In this document: positions 42,234-51,586 of the stretch, one piece after another
Layout: each line of letters begins with the position of its first letter
Position numbering within the stretch: the stretch's first letter is position 1
Origin: Flavobacterium terrigena
GTDB lineage: Bacteria; Bacteroidota; Bacteroidia; Flavobacteriales; Flavobacteriaceae
DNA: 64,000 nucleotides
Reading direction: 5' to 3'
Assembly: GCF_900108955.1 (NCBI RefSeq)
Contig: NZ_FNYA01000002.1
Location: 663,239-727,238 of the forward strand
The notes under the pieces: model-generated
The model's input: only the letters and a program-made list of their open reading frames with translations
Told to the model about the DNA's origin: nothing
The model's database searches: none
Made by a program: the position numbers and the translations under genes

Positions 42234-43946
42234 ATGAGCGAAACAGTTAAACAAGGACATCCAAAAGGACTTTGGGTATTATTTGGAACAGAGATGTGGG
42301 AGCGTTTCAATTTCTACGGAATGCGAGCGTTACTTACTTTATTCATGGTAAATTCTCTATTAATAAAAGAAGCAGATGCAGCAATTATTTATGGTGGTTT
42401 TTTAGCTTTATGTTATTTAACACCTCTTTTAGGAGGTTTTATCGCAGATAAATATCTAGGAAACAGAAATTGTATTTTAGTTGGGGGAACTTTAATGGCA
42501 ATTGGTCAGTTCTTGTTATTCTTAAGTGCTTCAACATTTTCTGCTAATTTAGGAGGTGCGAAACTATTTATGTGGATCGCTTTGTTTATTATCATTTTTG
42601 GAAATGGTTTCTTTAAGCCGAATATTTCTTCAATGGTTGGAAGTTTATATCCAAAACAAGAAAAAAGTAAATTAGATTCTGCCTTTACTATTTTCTATAT
42701 GGGAATTAATATCGGTGCTTTTTTAGGTCAATTTATTTGTCCTTACTTGGGAGATGTTGAAGACAGAACAACTGGTGTAAGAGATATTTTCGCTTTCAAA
42801 TGGGGATTCTTAGCCGCTTCTATGGCAATGATTATCGGAACAATAACGTTCTTTTTACTTAAAAATAAATATGTAGTTACACCTGAAGGTCGACCAATTG
42901 GTGGATTACCAAAAAACAGTACAAATGATGATTTTGAAGATGGTGAAACTCAAACTGCAAAATTCACAGGAAAATCAATAGGTATTGCCATTGGATTATT
43001 TGTTGCTTTATTCTTTGTATTTAGATTCTTACTAGTTGGTGAATTTGGTGTGACTTCAGTAGAAATGGGACAATTAATCAAAGGAATTATTTATCCATTT
43101 ATTTATTCTGCTGGTATTTCATTAGCGTTCTTAATTATGAGTTCTGCTGAAAGTAAAGTTGAAAGACAAAGAATTTGGGTAATTTACATCGTATCTTTCT
43201 TTATTATTTTCTTCTGGGCTGCTTTTGAACAAGCGGGATCTTCATTAACATTTATCGCAGATAATCAAACAGACAGACATATTTTTGGATGGAACATGCC
43301 TCCTTCAATGGTGCAAATTTTTAACGGTTTATTCGTTGTTGCTTTAGCATTACCATTCAGTTTATTATGGGATAAATTAAGAGCTAAAGATAGAGAGCCA
43401 GTTTCTCCAATGAAACAAGCTATTGGTTTAGCTTTAATTGCTTTAAGTTACTTCATCATTGCTCACAATGTAAAAGATTTAGGAAACTCAGGTTTATTAG
43501 CTATCAAATGGTTAATGTTATTATATTTAATCCAAACTATGGGTGAACTTTGTTTATCTCCAATCGGATTATCTTTAGTAGGTAAATTAGCGCCTAAGCG
43601 TTTTGCTTCTTTATTATACGGAGTATTCTTTATTTCTAATGCTGCTGGATATGCTTTAGCAGGTTCATTAGGAGCAATTATTCCTGCAACTGGTGATAAA
43701 TTCCAAAAAGCAGAAAAATTAGGAATCAACCTTCAAGATGTATTAGACAAAAAAATAACGCTTACGCCAGAACAAATTGCTTTATTTGAAAAAGAGCAAT
43801 TACCAATTTCTCATACATCATTTGCTGGATTTGAAATCCACAATTTATATGAGTTTTTCATGGTTTTCGTTATTCTTTGTGGTATCGCTGCTGTAATCTT
43901 AGCCATAATCTCTCCTCGTTTAAAGAAAATGATGAATGGTCTTTAG
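42234..43946 (+). CDS. POT-family proton:peptide symporter 1
   Basis: A 570-residue major-facilitator protein of the POT (PTR2) family. GTEMWERFNFYGMRALL holds the E-x-x-E-R-F proton/peptide motif in helix 1; GGFIADKYLGNRNCILVGG and GNGFFKPNISSMVG are the other family marks. About 12-14 transmembrane helices. It takes up di- and tripeptides across the inner membrane. It follows the DPP-IV-like gene by 27 bases and is followed by a terminator, so these two form one transcript. Confidence 0.95.
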   Translation: MSETVKQGHPKGLWVLFGTEMWERFNFYGMRALLTLFMVNSLLIKEADAAIIYGGFLALCYLTPLLGGFIADKYLGNRNCILVGGTLMAIGQFLLFLSASTFSANLGGAKLFMWIALFIIIFGNGFFKPNISSMVGSLYPKQEKSKLDSAFTIFYMGINIGAFLGQFICPYLGDVEDRTTGVRDIFAFKWGFLAASMAMIIGTITFFLLKNKYVVTPEGRPIGGLPKNSTNDDFEDGETQTAKFTGKSIGIAIGLFVALFFVFRFLLVGEFGVTSVEMGQLIKGIIYPFIYSAGISLAFLIMSSAESKVERQRIWVIYIVSFFIIFFWAAFEQAGSSLTFIADNQTDRHIFGWNMPPSMVQIFNGLFVVALALPFSLLWDKLRAKDREPVSPMKQAIGLALIALSYFIIAHNVKDLGNSGLLAIKWLMLLYLIQTMGELCLSPIGLSLVGKLAPKRFASLLYGVFFISNAAGYALAGSLGAIIPATGDKFQKAEKLGINLQDVLDKKITLTPEQIALFEKEQLPISHTSFAGFEIHNLYEFFMVFVILCGIAAVILAIISPRLKKMMNGL

Positions 43947-43978
43947 TTAAACAATTAAAAATATTTTTTATATCTTTC

Positions 43979-44007
43979 AAGCCCCGAAGTAATCGGGGCT
44001 TTTTTTA
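43979..44007 (+). terminator. Terminator between POT genes 1 and 2
   Basis: AAGCCCCGA pairs with TCGGGGCTT around AGTAA and runs into T residues. It ends the first transporter transcript. Confidence 0.85.
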
Positions 44008-44026
44008 ACAAAAAAACAAAAATATT

Positions 44027-45685
44027 ATGTGGAAAACACACCCTAAAGCATTACCTTATTTATTCTTGTCTGAAATGTGGGAACGTTTCGGTTATTATCT
44101 AATGATCGGAATTTTTACTTTGTACCTTAAAGATGTTGAAGCTGGATTCGCAATGACGGAAAAAGAAGCCTCAGATTTATACGGAACTTTTATTGCTTTA
44201 GTGTTTTTAACTCCTTTTATCGGTGGTTTAATTGCAGATAGATATTTAGGATATAAAAAATCTATTGTTATTGGAGGACTAATGATGGGAGTTGGATATT
44301 TTATGATGGGAATTCATAATTTACCAATGTTATATGTCGCTATGACTTTAGTCATTGTAGGTAATGGTTTCTTCAAACCAAATATCTCAACACTTTTAGG
44401 TAACTTTTATAACGAAGAAAAATACATAGCCAAGAAAGATGAAGGTTACAACATTTTCTATATGGGAATTAATGTTGGAGCTTTTATTTGTAACTTTTTT
44501 GGAGCGGCTTTACAAATTTTACTAGGTTGGCAATACGCTTTTATGGCAGCTGGTTTAGGAATGTTTATTGGTGTAATTGTGTTTTTATTAGGAACGAAAC
44601 ATTACGGAAACAAAACAGATAAAAAAGGAATTCAAGAAGGTGATATGCCTTTTTCTAAAATTGTACTTTACATTTTAGTTCCTTCTGTAATATTTGGTAT
44701 TATTGGTTGGTTACTAAAAGGTGTGGCTTCTGATATAAATTTAGATAGCGCTATTTTCGGTTCAGACAGTACGGATGCATTTATATTTGCTTGTATTCCT
44801 GTAGTTTATTTTTACGGGAGTTTATATTTCAAAGCTAGAGCCGAAGACAAAAGACCAATTGGAGCTTTATTATCTATTTTTGCAGTGGTAATTTTATTTT
44901 GGGCCGTTTTTAAATTGAATGGTTCTGCTTTAACAACTTGGGCTGATAGATATACCGATAGAGAAATCAGTGGAACAACTAAAGCGGTTTTCAATAGTTT
45001 GAAATTATCTAAAGAAATAGAATATAAAAAAGATTCTACTGAATTATATGATTCAAGTTTCCGACTTCAAAAAGAAAATGGTGAAGTTAAAAAAGTAGTT
45101 GATTATCCTGTTTATTTCAGAAACTCATCAAAAGAAAAAACACCTCAAGAAGGAAGCAAAGTAAGCATTTGGGCAACCAATTTAAGTCAATCTATTAATC
45201 CGGGTTGGGTGATTATTTTAACACCACTAATTGTAGCATTTTTCACTTTCTTAAGAAGCAGAAAAAAAGAACCTTCTACTCCAACTAAAATTGCATTTGG
45301 TTTATTAATCTCAGCTTTATCTGTTTTAGTTATGGTGGCCGCAGTTCATATTGGAAATAATGGAACTGAAAAAGTTTCAGTATGGTGGTTAGTAGCTAAT
45401 TACGGAATCATCACAATTGGTGAACTATTTCTGAGTCCGATGGGATTATCCATTGTCTCAAAACTATCTCCAAAAAATATTACAGCACTAATGATGGGTG
45501 GTTGGTTTTTAGCAACTTCTATCGGAAATAAATTATCTGGTGTTTTAGCCAGTATGTGGGATACTTATGACGATAAAGCCAATTTCTTTTGGGTAAACTT
45601 CGGATTACTAATGTTTGCAACAGTTCTAATGTTTGCCTTAGTGAAAAACTTAAATAAAGTAATGAAAGATCATGGAATCAACTAG
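44027..45685 (+). CDS. POT-family proton:peptide symporter 2
   Basis: A 552-residue POT transporter: SEMWERFGYYLMIGIFTLYL carries E-x-x-E-R-F, followed by GGLIADRYLGYKKSIVIGG and GNGFFKPNISTLLG. A longer loop at about 315-375 (KDSTELYDSSFRLQKENGEV) is soluble and charged, an insertion not seen in copy 1. The three tandem copies differ clearly from one another, so they may handle different peptides. It overlaps the next gene's first ATG by 14 bases. Confidence 0.95.
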   Translation: MWKTHPKALPYLFLSEMWERFGYYLMIGIFTLYLKDVEAGFAMTEKEASDLYGTFIALVFLTPFIGGLIADRYLGYKKSIVIGGLMMGVGYFMMGIHNLPMLYVAMTLVIVGNGFFKPNISTLLGNFYNEEKYIAKKDEGYNIFYMGINVGAFICNFFGAALQILLGWQYAFMAAGLGMFIGVIVFLLGTKHYGNKTDKKGIQEGDMPFSKIVLYILVPSVIFGIIGWLLKGVASDINLDSAIFGSDSTDAFIFACIPVVYFYGSLYFKARAEDKRPIGALLSIFAVVILFWAVFKLNGSALTTWADRYTDREISGTTKAVFNSLKLSKEIEYKKDSTELYDSSFRLQKENGEVKKVVDYPVYFRNSSKEKTPQEGSKVSIWATNLSQSINPGWVIILTPLIVAFFTFLRSRKKEPSTPTKIAFGLLISALSVLVMVAAVHIGNNGTEKVSVWWLVANYGIITIGELFLSPMGLSIVSKLSPKNITALMMGGWFLATSIGNKLSGVLASMWDTYDDKANFFWVNFGLLMFATVLMFALVKNLNKVMKDHGIN

Positions 45686-47189
45686 TATGCAAACGATAGA
45701 AGAAATTCAAAACTTTAAAGGCAAATACCCAAAACAATTGTGGTATTTATTTTTCTCTGAAATGTGGGAACGCTTCTGTTTTTACGGAATGCGCGGAATG
45801 TTAGTGATATTTATGGTGAATCATTTAGCCATGGATGAAGAAGTTGCCAACTTACAATATGGTGCTACGCAAGCTTGGGTATACGCATTCACTTTTATTG
45901 GTGGATTATTTGCCGATAAAATTCTGGGCTTACGAAAATCGCTGTTTTGGGGTGGAATTTTAATGATCATTGGAAGTGTTATTTTAGCAGTTGATCCGAA
46001 AAGTCTGTTTTTTGTTGGAATTGGATTTACAATTGTTGGAACAGGTTTCTTTAAACCGAATATTTCATCCATGGTTGGACAATTATACAAAGACAATGAT
46101 CCAAGACGCGATGCTGGATTTTCATTCTTTTACATGGGTGTGAATTTAGGCGCATTAATTGGAGGTTATATTTGTATTGCTGTTGCCGAAGGTTCTTTAT
46201 GGCAATCTATCGTTCCAGAACATTTAAGATGGAATGTTGGTTTTGGTTTTGCTGCTTTAGTAATGATTATTAGTTTATTGACTTTTACTCAAACACAAAA
46301 AAGTTTAGCAAGTATCGGGCTTACGCCTTTAGCACATCTTGAAGTTTCAAGAAAAAAATTATTAGAAAACTTAACCTATTTAGGTTCTATTTTAGTGATT
46401 CCAATTGTAATTATAATGGTTGGAAATACAGTTTACACTGATTATTTCATGTATGCGATTGGACCCATTTCAATTTTGTATTTATTTTACGAAATGAGAA
46501 ATTTCTCTATAGTAGAAAATAAAAAATTATTTGCCGCTTTAGTATTTATCCTTTTTTCAATTGTCTTTTGGGCATTTTTTGAACAAAGCGGTGGTTCCTT
46601 AAGTTTGTTTGCCGCAAACAACTTAAACAATCAAATTGGTGGAGTTACCTTAAGTCCAAATGGTGTGAACAATTCGGCAAATTCATTATTTGTAATTGGT
46701 TTTGCGGCATTAGTTGGTTTAGTTTGGTTATGGATGGCAAAAAGAAAAATCGAGCCGAATACCATAATCAAATTTGGTTTAGCCTTTTTGTTTTTGGCTG
46801 GTGGATTCTGGATTTTCTATTACACTAAGTTTTTCGCAGATGCTTCTGGAAGAACATCACTAAGTGTTTTTACTTTTGGTTGGTTCATTATCACTTTTGG
46901 AGAATTATGTTTATCACCAATTGGAATGAGTGCCATGACAAAATTATCGCCACAAAAAACTCAGGCTGTAATTATGGGAATGTGGTTTTTAGCAAGTGCT
47001 TATGGTCAATACTTTGCTGGAATTTTAGGTGCAAATATTGCAAAAGCTTCAAAACATGCTACCAATTTAGAAAAACTAAATACCTATGCAGATGGATATT
47101 ATCAATTAGCCATTTATGCATTAATTGCAGGAATCGTTTTAATTACCATTTCACCATTAGTTAAAAAATTAATGCAAGATGTTAAGTAA
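45672..47189 (+). CDS. POT-family proton:peptide symporter 3
   Basis: A 505-residue POT transporter: SEMWERFCFYGMRGMLVIFM, GGLFADKILGLRKSLFWGG and GTGFFKPNISSMVG. It has the Trp/aromatic-rich helix 7 region FWAFFEQSGGSLSLFA seen in the family. Two start codons are possible, 45672 (overlapping copy 2) and 45687 (MQTIEEIQNF); translational coupling makes either plausible. It closes the peptide module that starts at 40035. Confidence 0.93.
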   Translation: MESTSMQTIEEIQNFKGKYPKQLWYLFFSEMWERFCFYGMRGMLVIFMVNHLAMDEEVANLQYGATQAWVYAFTFIGGLFADKILGLRKSLFWGGILMIIGSVILAVDPKSLFFVGIGFTIVGTGFFKPNISSMVGQLYKDNDPRRDAGFSFFYMGVNLGALIGGYICIAVAEGSLWQSIVPEHLRWNVGFGFAALVMIISLLTFTQTQKSLASIGLTPLAHLEVSRKKLLENLTYLGSILVIPIVIIMVGNTVYTDYFMYAIGPISILYLFYEMRNFSIVENKKLFAALVFILFSIVFWAFFEQSGGSLSLFAANNLNNQIGGVTLSPNGVNNSANSLFVIGFAALVGLVWLWMAKRKIEPNTIIKFGLAFLFLAGGFWIFYYTKFFADASGRTSLSVFTFGWFIITFGELCLSPIGMSAMTKLSPQKTQAVIMGMWFLASAYGQYFAGILGANIAKASKHATNLEKLNTYADGYYQLAIYALIAGIVLITISPLVKKLMQDVK

Positions 47190-47190
47190 C

Positions 47191-47222
47191 TTGCTTTTAG
47201 GCATACTATTTGTATATATTTG
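47191..47222 (+). promoter_or_regulatory. Promoter of the thioredoxin-fold gene (TTG-N21-TATATTTG)
   Basis: TTG (47191-47193) and TATATTTG (47215-47222) are spaced by 21 bases, within the range for Bacteroidota promoters; the start codon is at 47247. Confidence 0.55.
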
Positions 47223-47246
47223 TAAAATAATTTTAAGATAAAGCAT

Positions 47247-47708
47247 ATGAAAAAAATAATCTTAGTATTCGCATTTTTAATAAGCGGATTTATAGCACAA
47301 GCTCAAGAATTAAATTGGCATACTGATATGGCGAAAGCCACTGAACTTTCTTTAAAAGAGAAAAAACCTTTACTTTTATTTTTCACAGGTTCTGACTGGT
47401 GTGGATGGTGTATTAAATTACAAAAAGATGTTTTAAAAACAACTGAATTTGCAAATTGGGCAACCCAAAATGTAATTTTAGTAGAATTAGATTTCCCAAG
47501 AAGAACTCCACAAGAGGAAGCTTTAAAAATGCAAAACCAACAATTAGCTCAAACTTTTGGCATACAAGGTTATCCAACGGTTTGGTTTGTGAATCCTATA
47601 AAAGGTGAAGATAATAAAGTTAATTTAACAGGTTTAGGCTCATTAGGTTATGATAAATCAGCAACAACTTGGATTTCAAATGCTAATGCTTTTTTAGGTA
47701 AAAAATAA
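47247..47708 (+). CDS. Exported thioredoxin-fold protein
   Basis: A 153-residue protein with a signal peptide (MKKIILVFAFLISGFIAQAQ) and a thioredoxin-like domain with the redox motif C-G-W-C (Cys52 and Cys55 in GSDWCGWCIKL) and the cis-Pro loop as GYPTVWF. The D-W-C-x-W-C form is common in Bacteroidota periplasmic proteins that reduce or isomerise disulfides. It has its own promoter after the peptide transporters and converges on comEC. Confidence 0.9.
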   Translation: MKKIILVFAFLISGFIAQAQELNWHTDMAKATELSLKEKKPLLLFFTGSDWCGWCIKLQKDVLKTTEFANWATQNVILVELDFPRRTPQEEALKMQNQQLAQTFGIQGYPTVWFVNPIKGEDNKVNLTGLGSLGYDKSATTWISNANAFLGKK

Positions 47709-47712
47709 AAGA

Positions 47713-49722
47713 TTAATTTAATCTATAAAATCCCTTTTCGGCTGTGGCATGAAAAGGGATTTTTTCTTGCTCACAAGTGACTTTCCAAAGTTTGATATAA
47801 CTTTTATAATTGGAACCATCGGCTATAATTTGTAGTGGTTTTATAGCAGCAATCAAACGTTTTAAATTGATTTTTGGAGATTGTGTCAACACCACAACTT
47901 CTGGTTTTTGTTTCGTATTATAAATGCCTAAGCTATCAATACAAAGTATGTTTTTCTTAAAAGCAAATACGTTTTTCACAGGTTCAATACGATAGTTTTT
48001 TACGAATTTTCCTCTAGTATACGATTCAATAGTTTGTTTAGATTTCGTACTATCATCGGTATAAAAAACAGAAATATTGTTTTTAGTTTCCACGAAAAGA
48101 TTATGCTTCATCACATTGAAAATCACAAATTCATGATTGCTTTTTTCTTTAGAATTTAAAAAGAAATAACCCATTTGAAAAATTAAAACAGCAACTAAAA
48201 TTGGACTTAAATTCTTAATTTTCGGATGATAAACGAAGTAAACCAAACAACCAATTATACCATACAACAACACGACTAAAACTTCGTGAAAAGCAATGTT
48301 TTTAACTATAAAAGATTCAAATTGAACAATCCAAGCGGTGAAATTATTCATCCAATCAATTAACATATTTACGAAAACACTTAAATAAACCGCGACTTTC
48401 GGAAGTAAAAAATTGAACGGAATTAACGCTAATCCTAAAATTAAAATCACACTCGAAAGCGGAATCGCAATTAAATTCGCCACTAAAAACAACAACGGAA
48501 ATTGTCCGAAATAATACAAAGTCAAAGGCAAAACTCCTATTTGTGCGACCAATGAAATCAATAATAACGACTTCGTTTCTCTTAAAACATAATATTTCGA
48601 ATAACTATATTTTCGAACAAAAGGTTGAAAAACAACAATACTTAAAACCGCAGCAAAACTCAGTTGAAAACCAACGTCAAACAAATAATTCGGATTATAC
48701 AATAATAAAAACATGGCTGATAATGCCAACGAATTATAAATATTAGATTGTCGGTTTAAAATTTTCGCAAAGGCAATAATAGAAAACATCACGGCTGCAC
48801 GAACTATCGAAGCGGAAAATCCAGCCAAAACAGCATAAAACCACAACACACTTAATGAAATTAAAAAGATATACACTTTCCCTTTTTTCCATCGTTGTAA
48901 AGGTTTCGTTAGCCAAAGTACGATTCCGTAAATTAACGCAATATGCAAACCTGAGATTGCCAAAATATGAATGATTCCAGCTTGGGTATAACTGTTGCTT
49001 AACTCTTTTGATAATTCGGTTTTCTCTCCAAAAAGCAACGCCATTAATAAATTATAATTGTCTGATTTGAAACTATCAATTTGATAACTTTTCAATAATT
49101 TCGACTTAATTAAATTGATATAATGATAGAAATTCTGATCAGCAGAAACTTCAATAAAATCAGTTTCTTTCAATTTTACTTCATGAAAAACATTCTGATT
49201 TTGTAAATATTTTGAATAATCAAACTGATGCGGATTAAAAGAATTTTGAAGTAATTTCGGCGTTTCAAACAACTTGATTTTATTTCCAACCTCAACATTT
49301 TTTTCAGCCTTTTTCGGAATATAAAAAATGATTTTTCCACTACAATTTTGCTGATTTACAGCATCTGTTTTCAGTATAAACTTATCGTAATAAATGGTCG
49401 ATTTTAATTTTTCTGAAACAATTCCTTGAACGATATTTTTTTCTGAAAGGAAATTAGAAAAATGACTTTCTGCATTTATTTCTCGATGCAAATAAGAAGA
49501 AAGCATTCCGAAAGTTAGACTTAAAATCAATACAAAACTTTCTAAAAAATAGCTTTGAAATTTCTTTTTAGCATTCAAAAAGTAAGCGACTCCAAAACCA
49601 ATAACACTAAAAAATATTCCAACAAGAATGGAAATACTATTAAAATATAGGAAATTTTGCGTTAAAATTCCAAAAATGAAACCGAAAAGAACTGGAACAA
49701 TTGGAAACTTAAAAAACTTCAT
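47713..49722 (-). CDS. comEC: ComEC/Rec2-type DNA channel protein with reduced C-terminal domain
   Basis: A 669-residue integral membrane protein. An N-terminal membrane segment and OB-like DUF4131 part (about 1-190) precede the Competence domain: LLMALLFGEKTELSKEL, AGIIHILAISGLHIALIYGI (the H-x-L-x-x-S-G-x-H motif) and GFSASIVRAAVMFSI. The C-terminal part (about 520-669) stands where other ComEC proteins have a metallo-beta-lactamase nuclease, but no H-x-H-x-D-H motif is present, so it is a reduced, probably inactive version as usual in Bacteroidota. It would carry single-stranded DNA across the inner membrane in natural transformation. Last gene of the lpxB-nlpC-comEC run. Confidence 0.92.
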   Translation of the reverse strand: MKFFKFPIVPVLFGFIFGILTQNFLYFNSISILVGIFFSVIGFGVAYFLNAKKKFQSYFLESFVLILSLTFGMLSSYLHREINAESHFSNFLSEKNIVQGIVSEKLKSTIYYDKFILKTDAVNQQNCSGKIIFYIPKKAEKNVEVGNKIKLFETPKLLQNSFNPHQFDYSKYLQNQNVFHEVKLKETDFIEVSADQNFYHYINLIKSKLLKSYQIDSFKSDNYNLLMALLFGEKTELSKELSNSYTQAGIIHILAISGLHIALIYGIVLWLTKPLQRWKKGKVYIFLISLSVLWFYAVLAGFSASIVRAAVMFSIIAFAKILNRQSNIYNSLALSAMFLLLYNPNYLFDVGFQLSFAAVLSIVVFQPFVRKYSYSKYYVLRETKSLLLISLVAQIGVLPLTLYYFGQFPLLFLVANLIAIPLSSVILILGLALIPFNFLLPKVAVYLSVFVNMLIDWMNNFTAWIVQFESFIVKNIAFHEVLVVLLYGIIGCLVYFVYHPKIKNLSPILVAVLIFQMGYFFLNSKEKSNHEFVIFNVMKHNLFVETKNNISVFYTDDSTKSKQTIESYTRGKFVKNYRIEPVKNVFAFKKNILCIDSLGIYNTKQKPEVVVLTQSPKINLKRLIAAIKPLQIIADGSNYKSYIKLWKVTCEQEKIPFHATAEKGFYRLN
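47727..47766. terminator. Bidirectional terminator overlapping the comEC 3' end
   Basis: AAAATCCCTTTT (47727-47738) pairs with AAAAGGGATTTT (47752-47763). The hairpin lies inside the last codons of comEC and just after the thioredoxin-fold gene, serving both. Confidence 0.7.
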
Positions 49723-49728
49723 GCTGTT

Positions 49729-50400
49729 TTATTCAAGAATCCTATTTACACCCACAAAAGTTCTAGCATAATAATTTTCTGAAGTAGAAGAATAAATCAC
49801 TCCACTACTCGTTGAAGAATGAATAAATTTTATAATTCCTTCCGAGTTTTCAGTCACAATACCAACGTGACTTACGCCACCACCGCTAGTATTAAAGAAA
49901 ATTAAATCACCTGCTTTCGCTTCGCTTTTTAAAATTCGTTTTCCAACATGTGACATTTCTGCAGAACTTCTTGGTAATTCAATATCAAATTGACTCATTG
50001 TATAATTTACAAATCCAGAACAATCGAAACCTGCAGGAGTTGAACCTCCACCACGATATGGTGAGCCTAAATTTTCCGCAGCTACGTTTAAAATTTGTGT
50101 TTTAATATAATCTGAAACTTCAAAAGTAGGTGTGAAATCTTGTGGTGTTTCTTCTTCAACAACAACTTTGATTTTTGATTTTTCTACACTATCATTGAAA
50201 GCAATTTTTTTAGCTTTTTCGATAGCTTTCAACTCTTTTTTAGTTGGTTTTGCTGGTTTATCTAAACCTTGTTTTTCTGTAAAAGAATAAGCTCCAATTT
50301 TTACTGCATCATTTTTTGACGTAATAATCATTGGTTTTTGCGTTGATTTACAACTATATAAAAAGATAGTAAGTAAAAATATATAAATAGAGTTTTTCAA
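49729..50400 (-). CDS. NlpC/P60 (C40) peptidase lipoprotein
   Basis: A 223-residue lipoprotein: MKNSIYIFLLTIFLYSCKS has a lipobox Cys at 17. The C-terminal domain (about 95-223) is NlpC/P60: GSPYRGGGSTPAGFDCSGFV (by its DCSG core) carries the catalytic Cys, SHVGIV the His and FIHSST the third residue. Such enzymes cut the gamma-D-Glu-diaminopimelate bond of murein peptides. A Lys-rich linker (about 45-80) joins anchor and domain. It lies 6 bases upstream of comEC. Confidence 0.93.
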   Translation of the reverse strand: MKNSIYIFLLTIFLYSCKSTQKPMIITSKNDAVKIGAYSFTEKQGLDKPAKPTKKELKAIEKAKKIAFNDSVEKSKIKVVVEEETPQDFTPTFEVSDYIKTQILNVAAENLGSPYRGGGSTPAGFDCSGFVNYTMSQFDIELPRSSAEMSHVGKRILKSEAKAGDLIFFNTSGGGVSHVGIVTENSEGIIKFIHSSTSSGVIYSSTSENYYARTFVGVNRILE

Positions 50401-50435
50401 ATTTTTAATGTTTTAATGGCTGCGAATTTACAAAA

Positions 50436-51551
50436 TTATTTTTTTATGGTATTTATAATGAATTCGGCTGTTTTTTGACTTGCGCCTTTTCCTCCTAATT
50501 TTTGTTCTAAAACTTCGTATTGAGATAACATTTCTTGTCTTTGATTTCCTGAAATTATCTTATTCAATTCAAGTTCTAAATTTTTAGTGTTTAACTCTTT
50601 TTGAATTAATTCTTTTACGACTTCTTTATCCATGATCAAATTCACCAAAGAAATAAACTTCAACGTAATGATGCGTTTGGCGATTTCATAAGAGATTCGA
50701 TTTGCTTTATAACACACAATTTGTGGCACTTTGAACAATGCTGTTTCTAAAGTAGCAGTTCCAGAAGTGACTAACGCTGCATGAGAAACACTTAGCAAAT
50801 CGTAGGTTTTATTACTTACGAAGTTCACGTTTTCTGTCGTTAGAAATTGTTTGTAAAATTCATATTCCTGACTTGGCGCGCCAGCAATTACAAATTGATA
50901 CTCCGAAAATTTATCAACCACAGAAAGCATGATTGAAAGCATTTTTTCAATTTCTTGTTTTCTACTTCCAGGCAATAAAGCGATAATTGGTTTTTGAGAC
51001 AACTTATTTTCAGCTGTGAATTTTTCAAAAGTAGTTTTTTCTCTATTCGAAATCGCATCAATTAGCGGATGACCAACAAATTCAACAGGGAAGTTATGCT
51101 TTTTCTCATAAAAATCTTTTTCGAACGGTAAAATCACATACATTTTATCTACATCTCGTTTGATGTCTTTGATACGATTTTCCTTCCAAGCCCAAATTTG
51201 AGGCGAAATATAATATTGATTTTGAATGCCTAATTTCTTAGCCCATTTCGCAATTCGCATATTAAATCCAGGATAATCAATGTAAATTAAAGTATCGGGT
51301 TGAAATTGAAGAATGTCTTTTTTACAAACAGAAATATTACCTAAAATGGTTCGCAAATTCATAATTACTTCGGCAAAACCCATAAAAGCTAAATCGCGGT
51401 AATGTTTGACTAAAGTTCCACCCACATTTTGCATTAAATCGCCACCCCAAAAACGAATTTCGGCAGTTGGATCTTTTGCTAAAATGGACTTCATTAAGTT
51501 GGAACCGTGTAAATCTCCAGAAGCTTCACCAGCTATTATGTAATATTTCAT
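50436..51551 (-). CDS. lpxB: Lipid-A-disaccharide synthase
   Basis: A 371-residue family 19 glycosyltransferase that joins UDP-2,3-diacylglucosamine to lipid X in outer-membrane lipid A synthesis. Motifs: IIAGEASGDLHGSNLM at the start, FWGGDLMQNVGG, FIDYPGFN-type segment (YIDYPGFNMRIAKWAKK), YYISPQIWAWKENRI, ALLPGSRKQEIEKMLS and ALVTSGTATLETALF. Standard length. It is first of three genes read towards comEC. Confidence 0.96.
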   Translation of the reverse strand: MKYYIIAGEASGDLHGSNLMKSILAKDPTAEIRFWGGDLMQNVGGTLVKHYRDLAFMGFAEVIMNLRTILGNISVCKKDILQFQPDTLIYIDYPGFNMRIAKWAKKLGIQNQYYISPQIWAWKENRIKDIKRDVDKMYVILPFEKDFYEKKHNFPVEFVGHPLIDAISNREKTTFEKFTAENKLSQKPIIALLPGSRKQEIEKMLSIMLSVVDKFSEYQFVIAGAPSQEYEFYKQFLTTENVNFVSNKTYDLLSVSHAALVTSGTATLETALFKVPQIVCYKANRISYEIAKRIITLKFISLVNLIMDKEVVKELIQKELNTKNLELELNKIISGNQRQEMLSQYEVLEQKLGGKGASQKTAEFIINTIKK

Positions 51552-51586
51552 TATATCTCTAAATTATTTTGCTAAGATAAAGATTT

